A program made the position numbers and the translations under genes. Shown here piece after piece: positions 8,742 through 19,055 of a stretch of DNA of 64,000 nt; position 1 is the stretch's first letter; each line of letters opens with the position of its first letter. The stretch is from Isoptericola sp. AK164. GTDB lineage: Bacteria > Actinomycetota > Actinomycetes > Actinomycetales > Cellulomonadaceae. A model generated the notes under the pieces. That model saw only the letters and a program-made list of their open reading frames with translations. It did not search any database and was not told where the DNA came from. The stretch spans positions 1,364,001-1,428,000 of the forward strand of contig NZ_CP119106.1 in the NCBI RefSeq assembly GCF_029643425.1. The letters are read 5' to 3'.

Positions 8742-10279
8742 TGGGGTACGCCACCACCACCGGCGTCGCGCTCGCCGGGATGGAGGGCCACCTGGTGGAG
8801 GTGCAGGCACAGCTCGCCCGGTCCGTGCCGGGGTTCACGCTCGTGGGGCTGCCCGACACCGCCCTGGCGGAGTCGCGCGACCGGGTGCGCGCCGCCGTGC
8901 TGTCGACCGGGATCGAGTGGCCGCAGCGCAAGGTCACGGTCAACCTCTCGCCCGCCTCGCTGCGCAAGTCCGGCTCGGGTTTCGACCTCGCCATCGCGAT
9001 GGCCGTCCTGGCCGGTCACGGCGTGGTGCCGGCCGCCGGGCTCGGCGCGGTGGTGCACCTGGCCGAGCTGGGCCTCGACGGCCGGCTCCAGCCGGTCCGC
9101 GGGGTGCTCCCGGCGGTCGCCGCGGCGGTCGCCGCGGGCCACCGAGACGTCGTGGTGGCCGCCGGCGACGAGGCCGAGGCGGCGCTGGTCCCGGGTGCCC
9201 GGGTCCACGGAGCGGCCCACCTCGGTGACGTCGTGCTCCGCCACGGCGGCCGGCTGCGCTACCACCGTCGCGTCGAGCCCGTGGCCCCGGCGCGCTCCGC
9301 AGTGCCGCGTCGACCCGGGGGAGACCTGGCGGACGTCGTCGGGCAGACCGAGGCACGGACGGCGCTCGAGATCGCGGCCGCCGGCGGGCACCACCTGGCC
9401 ATGGTCGGCCCGCCGGGTGCGGGCAAGACGATGCTGGCGGCCCGCCTGCCCGGCCTCCTGCCGGACCTCACCGACGCCGAGGCCGTGGAGGTCACCGCGG
9501 TGCACTCGGTGGCGGGCACCTTCGACCCGGGCGGCGGGCTCCTGCGCCGACCACCCTTCGAGGACCCGCACCACACCGCCACCCCGGTCGCGATCGCCGG
9601 CGGCGGCACGGGCCTGGCCCGCCCGGGTGCGGTGTCCCGCGCGCACCGGGGGGTGCTCTTCCTCGACGAGGCGCCCGAGTTCGCCCCGCGGGTGCTGCAG
9701 ACGCTGCGCCAGCCGCTGGAGGCCGGAGAGCTCGTGCTGCACCGCAGCGGTGGCGCGACCCGCTATCCGGCGCGCTTCCAGCTGGTCCTGGCGGCCAACC
9801 CCTGCCCGTGCGGGATGGCGGACACCCGCGCCGGCCAGGACTGCACCTGCTCGGTGACGGCACGACGCCGGTACCTGGGCCGGGTGTCGGGGCCGCTGCT
9901 GGACCGGGTCGACCTCCAGGTCCACCTGCCCGGACCCAGCCGCGCCGACCGTGTGCTCGGCGCCGCGGGCGAGCCGACCCGCGTCGTGGCCGCCCGGGTG
10001 GCCGCCGCCCGGGACCGGGCGCGCGAGCGCCTGCGGGACACGCCGTGGTGCACCAACGCCGAGCTGCCGGGCCCGTGGCTGCACGAACGGCTCCGCGGCG
10101 AGCGCGCGGTGCTCGGCCCCGTCGAGCGGCAGCTCGACGAGGGCCGGCTGTCGATGCGCGGTGCCCACCGGGTGCTGCGGGTCGCGTGGACGGTCGCCGA
10201 GCTGGACGGACGGGACGTCCCCCGCGCCGACGACGTCGACACCGCGACCGTGCTGCGGACGGAGGGGTCCCGTGGCTGA
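8741..10279 (+). CDS. comM: ComM/YifB-type AAA+ ATPase (Mg-chelatase-like)
   Basis: The 512-residue protein has an N-terminal Lon-protease-like domain (SVPGFTLVGLPDTALAESR, KVTVNLSPA). A Mg-chelatase-type AAA+ core follows with Walker A GPPGAGKTM near residue 224 and Walker B RGVLFLDEAPEF. CPCG and CTC cysteine pairs lie near residues 352 and 368. In Vibrio, ComM is a helicase aiding branch migration in transformation; in actinobacteria the role is inferred. It overlaps yraN by one base and dprA by 8 bases, forming a tight operon. Confidence 0.95.
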   Translation: MGYATTTGVALAGMEGHLVEVQAQLARSVPGFTLVGLPDTALAESRDRVRAAVLSTGIEWPQRKVTVNLSPASLRKSGSGFDLAIAMAVLAGHGVVPAAGLGAVVHLAELGLDGRLQPVRGVLPAVAAAVAAGHRDVVVAAGDEAEAALVPGARVHGAAHLGDVVLRHGGRLRYHRRVEPVAPARSAVPRRPGGDLADVVGQTEARTALEIAAAGGHHLAMVGPPGAGKTMLAARLPGLLPDLTDAEAVEVTAVHSVAGTFDPGGGLLRRPPFEDPHHTATPVAIAGGGTGLARPGAVSRAHRGVLFLDEAPEFAPRVLQTLRQPLEAGELVLHRSGGATRYPARFQLVLAANPCPCGMADTRAGQDCTCSVTARRRYLGRVSGPLLDRVDLQVHLPGPSRADRVLGAAGEPTRVVAARVAAARDRARERLRDTPWCTNAELPGPWLHERLRGERAVLGPVERQLDEGRLSMRGAHRVLRVAWTVAELDGRDVPRADDVDTATVLRTEGSRG

Positions 10280-11555
10280 TCACCTCCTCGACGGCCGCGT
10301 CCCCGCCCGCACGGGGGTCCGGTTCGACGTCGACGACCCGGTGCTGGCCGCGGCGGCCTGGAGCCGGCTGGCCGAACCCGGCGACGTGGTGGCCGGGGCC
10401 GTGGTGGAGCACCTGGGCGCGTCGGGGGCCCTGTCCTGGCTCGTGGACGCCACCACCGACCCGGTCGGGGCCCGCCGTGCCGCCGGCCTCGACGGCCTGG
10501 CGCTGCCTGACCCGCCGTCCGTCCCCGGCGGCCTCGCCGCACCGCCTCGCGCCGACACCGGGCAGGACGCCGCCGCCCGGCTCGGTGCCGCCGTGCGGCG
10601 CTGGGCCCCGCGCCTGGAGAGCCTCGACCCGCGCCGCGAGCTGCGCGTGCTCGACCGGTGCCAGGGGACGCTCCTGACCCCGCAGGACGACCGGTGGCCG
10701 CGGACCCTCGGCGACCTGGGTACGGCGGCGCCGTTCGCGCTGTGGGTGCGCGGACGCGCCGACGTCGCGTCCTGGGCGGACCGCGCGGTGGCGCTCGTGG
10801 GGTCCCGCGCCTCGACCCGGTACGGCGAGCGCGTCGCCGAGGACCTCGCCGCCGGTGTCGCCGACCGCGGCTTCACCGTCGTGTCCGGGGGCGCCTACGG
10901 CATCGACGCCGCCGCTCACCGTGGGGCGCTCGCGGCGGGCGGCGCGACGTGCGCGGTGCTGGCCGGTGGTGTGGACCGCTACTACCCGCAGGGCAACGAC
11001 GGCCTGCTGCGGCACCTGGTCGCGCAGGGCGGGGCCGTGCTCAGCGAGGTCCCTCCGGGATCGGCTCCGTACCGTCGGCGCTTCCTGGCGCGCAACCGCG
11101 TGATCGCGGCGCTGACGGGGGCGACGGTCGTCGTCGAGGCCGCGCGGCGGTCCGGCGCCCTGTCGACGGCGCGGCGGGCGGCCGAGCTGCTGCGTCCTCT
11201 CGGCGCGGTGCCGGGGCCGGTGACGTCGATCGCGTCGTCCGGGTGCCACGGTCTGCTGCGGGACGGCGCCGCCGTCTGCGTGACCGACCCGGCCGAGGTG
11301 GCCGAGCTGGCGGGGCGGCTGGGCGAGGACGCGGTGCCCGAGGACCCGCTGCCCGGGTCGCACGACCGGCTCGACGGGCTCGGACCGGACGAGCGCGCGC
11401 TCTGGGACGCGCTGCCGCTGCGCTCGGGGGCGGGCGTCGACGCCCTGGCGCGCAGCGCCGGTCTCTCGCCGCGCCGGGTGATGACCCTGGTGGGCGGCCT
11501 CGAGCGCCGCGGGCTGGCGCGCTGCGACGCCGGACGGTGGCTGCGGGGCACCTGA
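10272..11555 (+). CDS. dprA: DNA-processing protein DprA
   Basis: This 427-residue protein has the Rossmann-type DprA core: [39 protein letters not shown] and [21 protein letters not shown]. DprA protects incoming single-stranded DNA and loads RecA. The first about 130 residues are a poorly conserved helical region; the last about 60 form a winged-helix-like domain ([18 protein letters not shown]). GTG start 10272 overlaps the end of comM by 8 bases. Confidence 0.95.
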   Translation: MADHLLDGRVPARTGVRFDVDDPVLAAAAWSRLAEPGDVVAGAVVEHLGASGALSWLVDATTDPVGARRAAGLDGLALPDPPSVPGGLAAPPRADTGQDAAARLGAAVRRWAPRLESLDPRRELRVLDRCQGTLLTPQDDRWPRTLGDLGTAAPFALWVRGRADVASWADRAVALVGSRASTRYGERVAEDLAAGVADRGFTVVSGGAYGIDAAAHRGALAAGGATCAVLAGGVDRYYPQGNDGLLRHLVAQGGAVLSEVPPGSAPYRRRFLARNRVIAALTGATVVVEAARRSGALSTARRAAELLRPLGAVPGPVTSIASSGCHGLLRDGAAVCVTDPAEVAELAGRLGEDAVPEDPLPGSHDRLDGLGPDERALWDALPLRSGAGVDALARSAGLSPRRVMTLVGGLERRGLARCDAGRWLRGT

Positions 11556-11643
11556 CCCGCGGGCGCGGGGACGCGGGGCAGCGTGGCGGGAAACGCCGCG
11601 CGACCTGCAGCGTCGCGGCGGACCGGCGGGGCACACTGGCGAG

Positions 11644-12588
11644 GTGACCGACCCCGACGTCCCGCCGCTGCCCGCCGCGCTCGCCGGCGCGGTGGACGGG
11701 TTCTCGCGGCACCTGGCCACCCGCCAGGGCCACTCGGCGCACACCCGGCGTGCCTACCGGGCGGACGTGACCGCGCTGCTGCGGTACGCCGTCCGGCACG
11801 GTGCCGACGGCCTCGACGGCCTCGACCTGACCATGCTGCGCGGCTGGCTCGGTGCGCAGGCCGACCGCGGTCTGTCGCGCGCGACGCTCGCGCGGCGGGG
11901 TGCGGCGGCGCGGGCCTTCCTGCGCTGGGCCCATCACGAGGGCCTCGTGGCGAGCGACCCGTCCGTGCGGCTGGCCACCCCACGCACCCCGCGGACGCTG
12001 CCGACCGTGCTCTCGACCCGGGCCGCGGCGCGGCTGCTCGACACCGCACGGTCCGACGCGGAGGCGGCCGAGCCCGAGCACCGGCCCGCGGCGCTGCGTG
12101 CCTGGGCGGCGGCCGAGCTGCTCTACGGGTCCGGCGTGCGGATCGGGGAGCTGACGGCGGCCGACCTGACCGACGTCGACGTCTGCGAGCGGATCGTGCG
12201 CGTCCTCGGCAAGGGCGGCAAGGAACGCGTCGTGCCGTTCGGCGTCCCGGCGGCCCGCGCGCTGCAGGCGTGGGTCTCGGACGGCAGGCCCGCCCTCGTG
12301 CGTGCCGCGAGCCCGGCGGCGCTCTTCCTCGGTGACCGGGGCGGACGCTGGGGGCAGCGGCAGGCCCGCGACGCCGTGCACCGCCTGGCCGCCCGGGCCG
12401 AGGTGGACGACGTGGCCCCGCACGCCCTGCGGCACTCGGCCGCGACGCACCTGCTCGCCGGCGGGTCCGACCTGCGGTCCGTGCAGGAGGTGCTCGGGCA
12501 CGCCGACCTGGGCACGACCCAGCGGTACACCCACGTGGACGCCGACCGGCTACGGCAGGTGTTCGAGCAGGCGTTCCCCCGCGCCTGA
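11644..12588 (+). CDS. xerC: Tyrosine recombinase XerC
   Basis: The 314-residue recombinase has a SAM-like N-terminal domain and a catalytic domain. Visible active-site residues: Arg166 (GSGVRIGEL), Lys190/193 (LGKGGKE), His260 and Arg263 ([12 protein letters not shown]), His286 (LGHADLG) and nucleophile Tyr295 (QRYTHVD). XerC with XerD resolves chromosome dimers at dif. Length and location after dprA fit the housekeeping XerC, not a phage integrase. CACACT (11632-11637) ends 6 nt before the GTG start. Confidence 0.93.
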   Translation: MTDPDVPPLPAALAGAVDGFSRHLATRQGHSAHTRRAYRADVTALLRYAVRHGADGLDGLDLTMLRGWLGAQADRGLSRATLARRGAAARAFLRWAHHEGLVASDPSVRLATPRTPRTLPTVLSTRAAARLLDTARSDAEAAEPEHRPAALRAWAAAELLYGSGVRIGELTAADLTDVDVCERIVRVLGKGGKERVVPFGVPAARALQAWVSDGRPALVRAASPAALFLGDRGGRWGQRQARDAVHRLAARAEVDDVAPHALRHSAATHLLAGGSDLRSVQEVLGHADLGTTQRYTHVDADRLRQVFEQAFPRA

Positions 12589-12599
12589 GCCGACCGGTC

Positions 12600-13217
12600 T
12601 CAGCCGTGGGGGAGCAGCACCACGGGCACGGCTCGTCCGACCAGGACCAGCGGGTCGAGGTAGCGGTCCCCGCGTCGGACGCCCCAGTGCAGGCACCGGT
12701 CGGGAGCGCAGTGCCCCGCGCCCGCGTCGGCGACGACGGCCACCGGGCGGCCCGCGCGGACGGTGCCGCCCACCTCCACCAGGGCCTCGGCCGGCTCGAA
12801 CGTCGACCGCAGCGCACCGTGCGCGAGGACGACGACGGGCTTACCGCCGACCTGGCCGGCGAACGTGACCGTCCCGGCCCGCGGGGCGCGGACGGTCGAG
12901 CCGGCAGCGGCGGGCAGGTCGACGCCGCGATGTCCGGGCCGCCAGGGCTCGGCCGGCAGGTCGACGACCGTCCGGACCGGGCCGGGCAGGGGGAGACGCC
13001 ACCCGTCGGCGGCCCCGGGCCGCTCGAGGGCTGCTGCGGGTTCGCCGGCCGCGACCACGACCGCGCGCGGCGGGGGAGCGGGCGCCGCCGGTCCGGTCGT
13101 GAGCACGACGGCCGCACCGGCGAGCAGGGCCACGGGCAGGGCCGCGCCCGGCCGCGACCGTCGCGGGCGACGACCGGGCCGTCGCGGACGGCGGTCGGGG
13201 TGGCGGTCGGGCGTCAT
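12600..13217 (-). CDS. Secreted M23 (LytM)-domain protein
   Basis: The 205-residue protein has an Arg/Pro-rich N-terminus and one hydrophobic segment (ALPVALLAGAAVVLTTG, signal peptide or anchor). A LytM domain covers about 85-205: GHRGVDLPAAAGSTVRAPR gives the first His and Asp, and CLHWGVRRGD the last His. In active M23 peptidases the last motif is His-x-His; here the first His is Cys. It may therefore be a non-catalytic LytM factor or use another residue. It is convergent with xerC (11-nt gap) and divergent from rpsB. GACGGT lies 6 nt before the ATG. Confidence 0.85.
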   Translation of the reverse strand: MTPDRHPDRRPRRPGRRPRRSRPGAALPVALLAGAAVVLTTGPAAPAPPPRAVVVAAGEPAAALERPGAADGWRLPLPGPVRTVVDLPAEPWRPGHRGVDLPAAAGSTVRAPRAGTVTFAGQVGGKPVVVLAHGALRSTFEPAEALVEVGGTVRAGRPVAVVADAGAGHCAPDRCLHWGVRRGDRYLDPLVLVGRAVPVVLLPHG

Positions 13218-13673
13218 CCCGCCACCGTCCCGCACCGGTGGACCGCGCCGTCCCACGGCCGGCCGGAGCTGTGGACGAACCGGTCTGGGCGTGGCCGACG
13301 ACGTGCGCGAGAACACCACGACGGTCGTCGTCCTGGCGCGGCGGCGTCGGGTAGACTCGCCCGTGCGACCACTCGTGTCCACCCCCACCTCGTTCCGTCC
13401 GCGACGGACGCCTGCGCGGGGTGGCCCGGCACGAACGGTCGACATCGCGCGTCACGTGGTGCTCGGAGGCTCCCGCAGGGAACCGACCGGCACCGCCGCG
13501 TCGGCAGCGGTCCGCACCCCGGGTGCGGTGCCGGAGCGGCGTGACGCCAGGGGTGGCCGGGCCCGATGCCCACCACCGACAACCGAAGCACCCGCGACCG
13601 TCGACACCGTCGGCGGTCGCCCGATGCGTGTGGAGCCGGGAGGATCCCGGGCCGCACGGCGAAAGGACCAGCC
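13218..13673 (+). promoter_or_regulatory. rpsB upstream region: promoter and long structured leader
   Basis: This 456-bp gap has no credible gene. A -10 TAGACT (13352-13357) would give a leader of about 310 nt before rpsB. The leader holds several potential stems, for example CCGCACC/GGTGCGG around CCGGG near 13511-13530 and GCGACCG/CGGTCGC near 13592-13620. At 13269-13281 is CTGTGGACGAACC, whose complement matches GGTTCGTCCACAG also seen near 8308-8320. Only promoter-like hexamers and stems are visible; no known riboswitch was recognised. Confidence 0.45.
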
Positions 13674-14567
13674 ATGGCCGTCGTGACCATGCGTCAGCTC
13701 CTCGAGAGCGGTGTCCACTTCGGGCACCAGACCCGTCGTTGGAACCCGAAGATGAAGCGGTTCATCTTCACCGAGCGCAACGGCATCTACATCGTCGACC
13801 TGCAGCAGTCGCTGTCGTACATCGACCGCTCCTACGAGTTCGTCAAGGAGACCGTCGCCCACGGCGGCACGATCCTGTTCGTCGGCACCAAGAAGCAGGC
13901 CCAGGAGGCCATCGCGGAGCAGTCCTCCCGCGTCGGCATGCCCTACGTCAACCACCGTTGGCTCGGCGGCATGCTCACCAACTTCACCACCGTGCACAAG
14001 CGGCTCCAGCGTCTCAAGGAGCTCGAGGAGATCGACTTCGACGACGTCGCCGGCTCCGGCCTGACGAAGAAGGAGCTCCTCGTCCTGCGCCGCGAGAAGG
14101 ACAAGCTCTCGCGCACGCTGGGTGGCATCCGCGACATGGCCAAGACGCCGTCGGCCGTGTGGATCGTGGACACCAACAAGGAGCACCTCGCCGTGGACGA
14201 GGCCCGCAAGCTGGGCATCCCGGTCGTGGCGATCCTGGACACCAACTGCGACCCCGACCTGGTCGACTACGCGATCCCGGGCAACGACGACGCGATCCGC
14301 TCCGTCACGCTGCTCACGCGGGTCATCGCCGACGCCGTCGCCGAGGGCCTCATGCAGCGCGCCGCCGGCAAGAAGGGCGAGTCGGCCCCCGAGGAGTCCG
14401 AGCCGCTGGCCGAGTGGGAGCGCGAGCTCCTCGCCGGTGCCGAGGGCGAGCAGGCCGCGGACGCCGCGCAGCCGGTCGCCCCGGCCGAGGACGCCGCTGC
14501 CGAGCAGCCCGCCGCGGAGGCCGCCCCGGCCGAGCAGCCGGCGGAGACCGCCGAGAAGTCCGAGTGA
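13674..14567 (+). CDS. rpsB: 30S ribosomal protein S2
   Basis: This 297-residue protein starts [22 protein letters not shown], the conserved S2 N-terminus, followed by [22 protein letters not shown] and [13 protein letters not shown]. The core ends near residue 235 and a Glu/Ala/Pro-rich tail follows, typical for actinobacteria. ATG 13674 is preceded by GAAAGGACCAGCC. It is the first gene of the rpsB-tsf group, with a hairpin (14577-14600) before tsf. Confidence 0.98.
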   Translation: MAVVTMRQLLESGVHFGHQTRRWNPKMKRFIFTERNGIYIVDLQQSLSYIDRSYEFVKETVAHGGTILFVGTKKQAQEAIAEQSSRVGMPYVNHRWLGGMLTNFTTVHKRLQRLKELEEIDFDDVAGSGLTKKELLVLRREKDKLSRTLGGIRDMAKTPSAVWIVDTNKEHLAVDEARKLGIPVVAILDTNCDPDLVDYAIPGNDDAIRSVTLLTRVIADAVAEGLMQRAAGKKGESAPEESEPLAEWERELLAGAEGEQAADAAQPVAPAEDAAAEQPAAEAAPAEQPAETAEKSE

Positions 14568-14576
14568 GCCCCTGGC

Positions 14577-14600
14577 GGCCGGCCGCACGCGCGGCCGGCC
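14577..14600 (+). terminator. Hairpin between rpsB and tsf
   Basis: A perfect 10-bp stem GGCCGGCCGC (14577-14586) with GCGGCCGGCC (14591-14600) and loop ACGC. There is no T run; it may act as a partial terminator or mRNA-stability element setting the rpsB/tsf ratio. Confidence 0.5.
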
Positions 14601-14647
14601 CGCCTCTCGGAACGCACATCGATCACCAGCACGGAGGACATCCCCCC

Positions 14648-15487
14648 ATGGCGAACTACACCGCCGCTGACATCAAGGCGCTGCGCGAGCGCACCGGCGC
14701 CGGCATGCTCGACGTCAAGAAGGCGCTCGACGAGGCCGACGGCAACGCCGACCAGGCCATCGAGATCATCCGCAAGAAGGGCCTGGCCAAGGCCGCCAAG
14801 CGTGAGGGCAACACCGCCTCCGAGGGTCTCGTCGCCGCGACGATCACCGACGCGGGCGACGGCCAGGTCGCCACGCTGATCGAGCTGAACGCCGAGACGG
14901 ACTTCGTCGTCAAGAACGAGAACTTCGTCGCGCTGGCCGACACCGTCCTCGCGGCCGCCGCCGCGGCCGGTGCCACCGACGCCGAGTCGGCGCTGGCCGC
15001 CCCGGCCGCCGACGGCACGGTCGCCGACACGATCGCCGCCCAGGGCGCGACCATGGGCGAGAAGGTCGTCCTGCGCCGCGTCGCTCGCGTCGAGGGCCCG
15101 AAGGTCACCGCCTACCTGCACAAGACCGCCAAGGACCTGCCGCCGTCGATCGGCGTCCTGGTCGTGACGGACGCCGCGGGCGAGGCCGTCGCCAAGGACG
15201 TCGCGCAGCACGTCGCCGCGCTGGCGCCGCAGTACCTCACCCGTGAGGACGTCCCGGCCGAGGTCGTCGACAAGGAGCGCGAGATCGCCCGCGAGCGGTC
15301 CATCGCCGAGGGCAAGCCCGAGGCCGCGCTGCCGAAGATCGTCGAGGGTCGTCTCAACGGCTTCTTCAAGGAGGCCGTGCTGGTGGACCAGCCGCTGGCC
15401 AAGGACACCAAGACGACCGTGGGCAAGCACGTCGAGGCCGCCGGCGGCGAGCTGCTCGGCTTCGTCCGCTTCCGCGTCGGCAGCTGA
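14648..15487 (+). CDS. tsf: Elongation factor Ts
   Basis: The 279-residue nucleotide exchange factor recycles EF-Tu. The signature N-terminal UBA-like domain is [27 protein letters not shown] and the core motif is [20 protein letters not shown] 14648 follows GGAGGACATCCCCCC. It sits 80 nt after rpsB, as in most bacteria, and a strong terminator follows at 15495-15533. Confidence 0.98.
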   Translation: MANYTAADIKALRERTGAGMLDVKKALDEADGNADQAIEIIRKKGLAKAAKREGNTASEGLVAATITDAGDGQVATLIELNAETDFVVKNENFVALADTVLAAAAAAGATDAESALAAPAADGTVADTIAAQGATMGEKVVLRRVARVEGPKVTAYLHKTAKDLPPSIGVLVVTDAAGEAVAKDVAQHVAALAPQYLTREDVPAEVVDKEREIARERSIAEGKPEAALPKIVEGRLNGFFKEAVLVDQPLAKDTKTTVGKHVEAAGGELLGFVRFRVGS

Positions 15488-15494
15488 CGCGACC

Positions 15495-15533
15495 ACGGCC
15501 CGGCCGCACCGGCGACGGATGCGGCCGGGCCGT
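15495..15533 (+). terminator. Hairpin terminator after tsf
   Basis: A perfect 14-bp stem ACGGCCCGGCCGCA (15495-15508) with TGCGGCCGGGCCGT (15520-15533), loop 11 nt, starts 7 nt after the tsf stop. Confidence 0.75.
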
Positions 15534-15648
15534 CGTGCGTCCGCTCCCGGTCACTCCCCGGAGGGCGGACGACGGCATCCGGTGCCAGGATGCGCCCAGG
15601 AGAGACCCGTGCGGGGCTGACCCGGACGACGACGAGACGGACGGTGGC

Positions 15649-16413
15649 ATGACGCAGATCGACCAGACCCAGACGGCGACCGGACACGTCCCGCCGAAGG
15701 ACCCCGACACCCGGCGCGTCCTGCTCAAGCTGTCCGGCGAGACCTTCGGCGGCGGCGCCGTCGGGCTGGCCAGCGACGTCGTGCGCCGTGTCGCCCAGGA
15801 GATCGGTGAGGCGGTCCGTCAGGGGATCCAGGTCGCCATCGTCGTCGGCGGGGGCAACTTCTTCCGCGGCGCCGAGCTGTCCCGGGCCGGTCTGGACCGG
15901 GCCCGCGCCGACTACATGGGCATGCTCGGCACGGTGATGAACTGCCTGGCCCTGCAGGACTTCCTCGAGCAGGACGGCGTCAAGACCCGCGTCCAGACGG
16001 CGATCACCATGGGGCAGGTCGCCGAGCCGTACATCCCGCTGCGCGCGATGCGTCACCTGGAGAAGGGCCGTGTCGTCATCTTCGGCGCGGGGGCCGGGAT
16101 GCCCTACTTCTCCACCGACACGGTCTCGGTCCAGCGCGCCCTGGAGACGCACTGCGACGAGGTCCTCATGGGCAAGAACGGGGTCGACGGCGTGTACACC
16201 GCCGACCCCCGCACCGACCCCGACGCCGAGAAGCTCGAGCACCTCACCTACACCGACGCCCTCGTGCGCGGGCTCAACGTCATGGACGCCACCGCGCTGT
16301 CGATGTGCCGGGACAACGACGTGGCCATGCTTGTCTTCGGCCTGGAGGAGACCGGTAACGTGACCCGTGCACTGCTCGGCGAGAAGATCGGTACCTCCGT
16401 CACGACCCGCTGA
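15649..16413 (+). CDS. pyrH: UMP kinase
   Basis: This 254-residue amino-acid-kinase-fold enzyme phosphorylates UMP to UDP in pyrimidine synthesis. Motifs: [44 protein letters not shown] and ARFGAGAG-like [19 protein letters not shown] 15649 was chosen because an upstream ATG (15535) would add unrelated residues. A leader-like N-terminal stretch of about 20 residues precedes the domain. frr follows after 42 nt. Confidence 0.97.
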   Translation: MTQIDQTQTATGHVPPKDPDTRRVLLKLSGETFGGGAVGLASDVVRRVAQEIGEAVRQGIQVAIVVGGGNFFRGAELSRAGLDRARADYMGMLGTVMNCLALQDFLEQDGVKTRVQTAITMGQVAEPYIPLRAMRHLEKGRVVIFGAGAGMPYFSTDTVSVQRALETHCDEVLMGKNGVDGVYTADPRTDPDAEKLEHLTYTDALVRGLNVMDATALSMCRDNDVAMLVFGLEETGNVTRALLGEKIGTSVTTR

Positions 16414-16455
16414 GCGGCACCGTCCCCCCAACCCATCACGAGCAAGGAGCACCGG

Positions 16456-17013
16456 GTGATCGACGACACCCTCCTCGAGGCCGAGGAGAAGATGGACACG
16501 GCGATCGAGGTCGCCAAGGAGCAGTTCGGCTCGATCCGCACCGGGCGCGCGAACGCCGGCATGTTCTCCTCGCTCGAGGTGGACTACTACGGCGCGCCGA
16601 CGCCCCTGCAGCAGCTGGCCTCGTTCAACATCCCCGACGGCCGCACGGTGCTGATCTCCCCGTTCGACAAGAGCTCGATGTCGGCCATCGAGAAGACGCT
16701 GCGCGAGTCCGACCTCGGCGTCAACCCGTCCAACGACGGCAACGCGATCCGCGTCATCATGCCGACGCTGACCGAGGAGCGCCGCCGCGACTACGTCAAG
16801 CTGGCCAAGACCAAGGCGGAGGACGCCCGGATCTCGGTCCGTGGCGTGCGCCGCAAGGCCAAGGAGCAGCTGGACAAGCTGGTCAAGGACGGCGACGTCG
16901 GCGAGGACGAGGGCGCCCGGGCGGAGAAGGAGCTTGAGGCGCTCACCAAGAAGCACGTGGAGCTGGTCGACCAGCTGCTCGCCCACAAGGAGAGCGAGCT
17001 GCTCGAGGTCTGA
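16456..17013 (+). CDS. frr: Ribosome recycling factor
   Basis: The 185-residue protein splits post-termination ribosomes together with EF-G. Conserved regions: [44 protein letters not shown] and [11 protein letters not shown]. The GTG start at 16456 follows AGCAAGGAGCACCGG, a good ribosome binding site. The stop overlaps the cdsA ATG by one base (TGATG). Confidence 0.98.
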   Translation: MIDDTLLEAEEKMDTAIEVAKEQFGSIRTGRANAGMFSSLEVDYYGAPTPLQQLASFNIPDGRTVLISPFDKSSMSAIEKTLRESDLGVNPSNDGNAIRVIMPTLTEERRRDYVKLAKTKAEDARISVRGVRRKAKEQLDKLVKDGDVGEDEGARAEKELEALTKKHVELVDQLLAHKESELLEV

Positions 17014-17846
17014 TGTCCCCCGTCGACGCGCAGCGCCGGCCGTCCCGCGCCGGGCGCAACCTGCCGGCCGCCGTCGCGGTCGGGGTCGGGCTGCTCCTGC
17101 TGCTCGCCGCGTCCCTCTGGTTCCGTCCCGAGCCCTTCGTGGCGTTCGTGGTCGTGGCCCAGAGCGCGGCCCTGTGGGAGCTGCGCGTCGCCTTCGCCCG
17201 ACGGGAGATCCACGTCCCGCTGACCCCGCTGCTCGTGGGCGGGGCCGGCATGGCCGTGTCGGCGTACGTCGCCGGGCCCGAGGCGCTGCTCGTGGCGTTC
17301 ATGCTCACCGTGGGCGCCGTCGTCGTGTGGCGCGTGCTGGACGGCTCGGGACCGCAGGCGCTGCGGGACGCGGCCGCCGGCGTGTTCGCCGCCACGTACC
17401 TGCCGTTCCTGGCCGGATTCGTGCTGCTCGTCCTGGACCAGCCGGACGGCGAGCTGCGGGTCGTGCTGTTCGTGCTGCTCGCGGTGGCCAACGACGTCGG
17501 CGGCTACGTCGCCGGGGTGCTCTTCGGGCGGCACCCGATGGCGCCCTCGGTCAGTCCCAAGAAGAGCTGGGAGGGACTGGCCGGCTCGGTGGCCCTGACC
17601 ACCGCCGTCGGCGTCGCCGGGGCGCTGTTCGTCCTGGACGCCCCCTGGTGGCTGGGCGTCGCGCTGGGGGTGCTGACCGCCGTCACCGCCACGGCGGGGG
17701 ACCTGGCCGAGTCCCTCGTCAAGCGCGACCTCGACCTCAAGGACATGGGGTCGTTGCTGCCGGGCCACGGGGGCGTGCTCGACCGTCTCGACTCCCTGGT
17801 CATCACCGCCCCGTTCGTCTACCTGGTCCTGGCCGCCACCGTCTGA
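17013..17846 (+). CDS. cdsA: Phosphatidate cytidylyltransferase
   Basis: The 277-residue integral membrane enzyme makes CDP-diacylglycerol from phosphatidate and CTP, feeding PgsA and other phospholipid synthases. At least six hydrophobic segments are visible (for example AVAVGVGLLLLLAASLWF and AALVAFMLTVGAVVVWRVL-like). The C-terminal family signature is SVSPKKSWEGLAGS and LVKRDLDLKDMGSLLPGHGG VLDRLDS. It is translationally coupled to frr. Confidence 0.95.
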   Translation: MSPVDAQRRPSRAGRNLPAAVAVGVGLLLLLAASLWFRPEPFVAFVVVAQSAALWELRVAFARREIHVPLTPLLVGGAGMAVSAYVAGPEALLVAFMLTVGAVVVWRVLDGSGPQALRDAAAGVFAATYLPFLAGFVLLVLDQPDGELRVVLFVLLAVANDVGGYVAGVLFGRHPMAPSVSPKKSWEGLAGSVALTTAVGVAGALFVLDAPWWLGVALGVLTAVTATAGDLAESLVKRDLDLKDMGSLLPGHGGVLDRLDSLVITAPFVYLVLAATV

Positions 17847-17864
17847 GCTGCGAAGGAAACACCC

Positions 17865-19055
17865 ATGGCATCACCGACCGCGCCCTCCGGCGCCGGCGCC
17901 GACCTCGGCATCCCCGCGGTGCGGCCGTCCGACGAGACCCGCCCGATCCCGCTGCAGATGGCGCCGCGGCGCCGGGGCAAGCCCCCGAAGCACTTCGCCG
18001 ACCTCACCGCCGACGAGCGGGTCGCCAGCGTCACCGAGATGGGGGAGAAGGCGTTCCGGGCCAAGCAGCTCGCGGCGCACTACTTCACCCACTACACCTC
18101 CGACCCGGCGGAGATGACCGACCTGCCCAAGGCGACCCGCGACCAGCTGGCCACCACGATGTTCCCGCCGCTGATCCGGCCTACGCGCCGCATGGAGGCG
18201 GACGGCGGCACCACCGTCAAGACGCTGTGGCACCTGTTCGACGACGCCAAGGTCGAGTCGGTGCTGATGCGCTACCCGCACCGCACCACGCTGTGCGTCT
18301 CGTCCCAGGCCGGCTGCGGCATGGCCTGCCCGTTCTGCGCCACGGGTCAGCTCGGGCTGACCCGCAACCTGTCGACGGCCGAGATCCTCGAGCAGGTCCG
18401 GGACGCCTTCCGTGCCCTGGACCGCGGCGAGATCCCGGGCGGCCCGGCCCGGCTGAACAACCTCGTGTTCATGGGGATGGGGGAGCCGCTGGCGAACCCG
18501 CGCGCCGTCATCGAGACGGTCAAGGCCCTGGTGGCGCCCGCTCCCGAGGGGTTCGGGATGTCGGCGCGCAACATCACGGTGTCGACCGTCGGACTCGTGC
18601 CGGCGATGCGCAAGCTCGCCGACCTCGGCATCCCCGTCACGCTGGCCCTGTCGTTGCACGCCCCGGACGACGACCTGCGCAGCGAGCTGGTGCCGATCAA
18701 CACGCGCTGGAGCGTCGACGAGGCGATCGACGCGGCGCGGCACTACTACGAGGTGACGGGCCGGCGCGTGTCCATCGAGTACGCGCTCATCAAGGACATG
18801 AACGACCACGGCTGGCGTGCTGACCTGCTCGCGGAGAAGCTCAACGCCCGCGGCCGGGGCTGGGTGCACGTCAACCCGATCCCGCTCAACCCGACTCCCG
18901 GCTCGATCTGGACGGCGTCCGACCGTTCCGTGGAGGACGAGTTCGTGGCACGATTGCGCGGGCACGGGATCCCCACCACGATCCGTGACACCCGCGGGAG
19001 CGACATCGACGGCGCCTGCGGGCAGCTGGCCGCCGAGGAGGACGACGACGAGTGA
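17865..19055 (+). CDS. rlmN: Dual-specificity 23S rRNA/tRNA A2-methyltransferase RlmN
   Basis: This 396-residue radical-SAM enzyme makes m2A at 23S rRNA 2503 and tRNA 37. The CxxxCxxC iron-sulfur motif is in [27 protein letters not shown], the methylation-linked Cys near the C-terminus (DIDGACGQL) and [17 protein letters not shown] are also family features. ATG 17865 lies 18 nt after cdsA and follows GAAGGAAACACCC. Its stop overlaps the DivIVA-motif gene (GTGA). Confidence 0.96.
   Translation: MASPTAPSGAGADLGIPAVRPSDETRPIPLQMAPRRRGKPPKHFADLTADERVASVTEMGEKAFRAKQLAAHYFTHYTSDPAEMTDLPKATRDQLATTMFPPLIRPTRRMEADGGTTVKTLWHLFDDAKVESVLMRYPHRTTLCVSSQAGCGMACPFCATGQLGLTRNLSTAEILEQVRDAFRALDRGEIPGGPARLNNLVFMGMGEPLANPRAVIETVKALVAPAPEGFGMSARNITVSTVGLVPAMRKLADLGIPVTLALSLHAPDDDLRSELVPINTRWSVDEAIDAARHYYEVTGRRVSIEYALIKDMNDHGWRADLLAEKLNARGRGWVHVNPIPLNPTPGSIWTASDRSVEDEFVARLRGHGIPTTIRDTRGSDIDGACGQLAAEEDDDE

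Noticed and set aside
11644-12588. Phage or island integrase
   Set aside because: Sequence and position after dprA fit housekeeping XerC; no att site or island genes.
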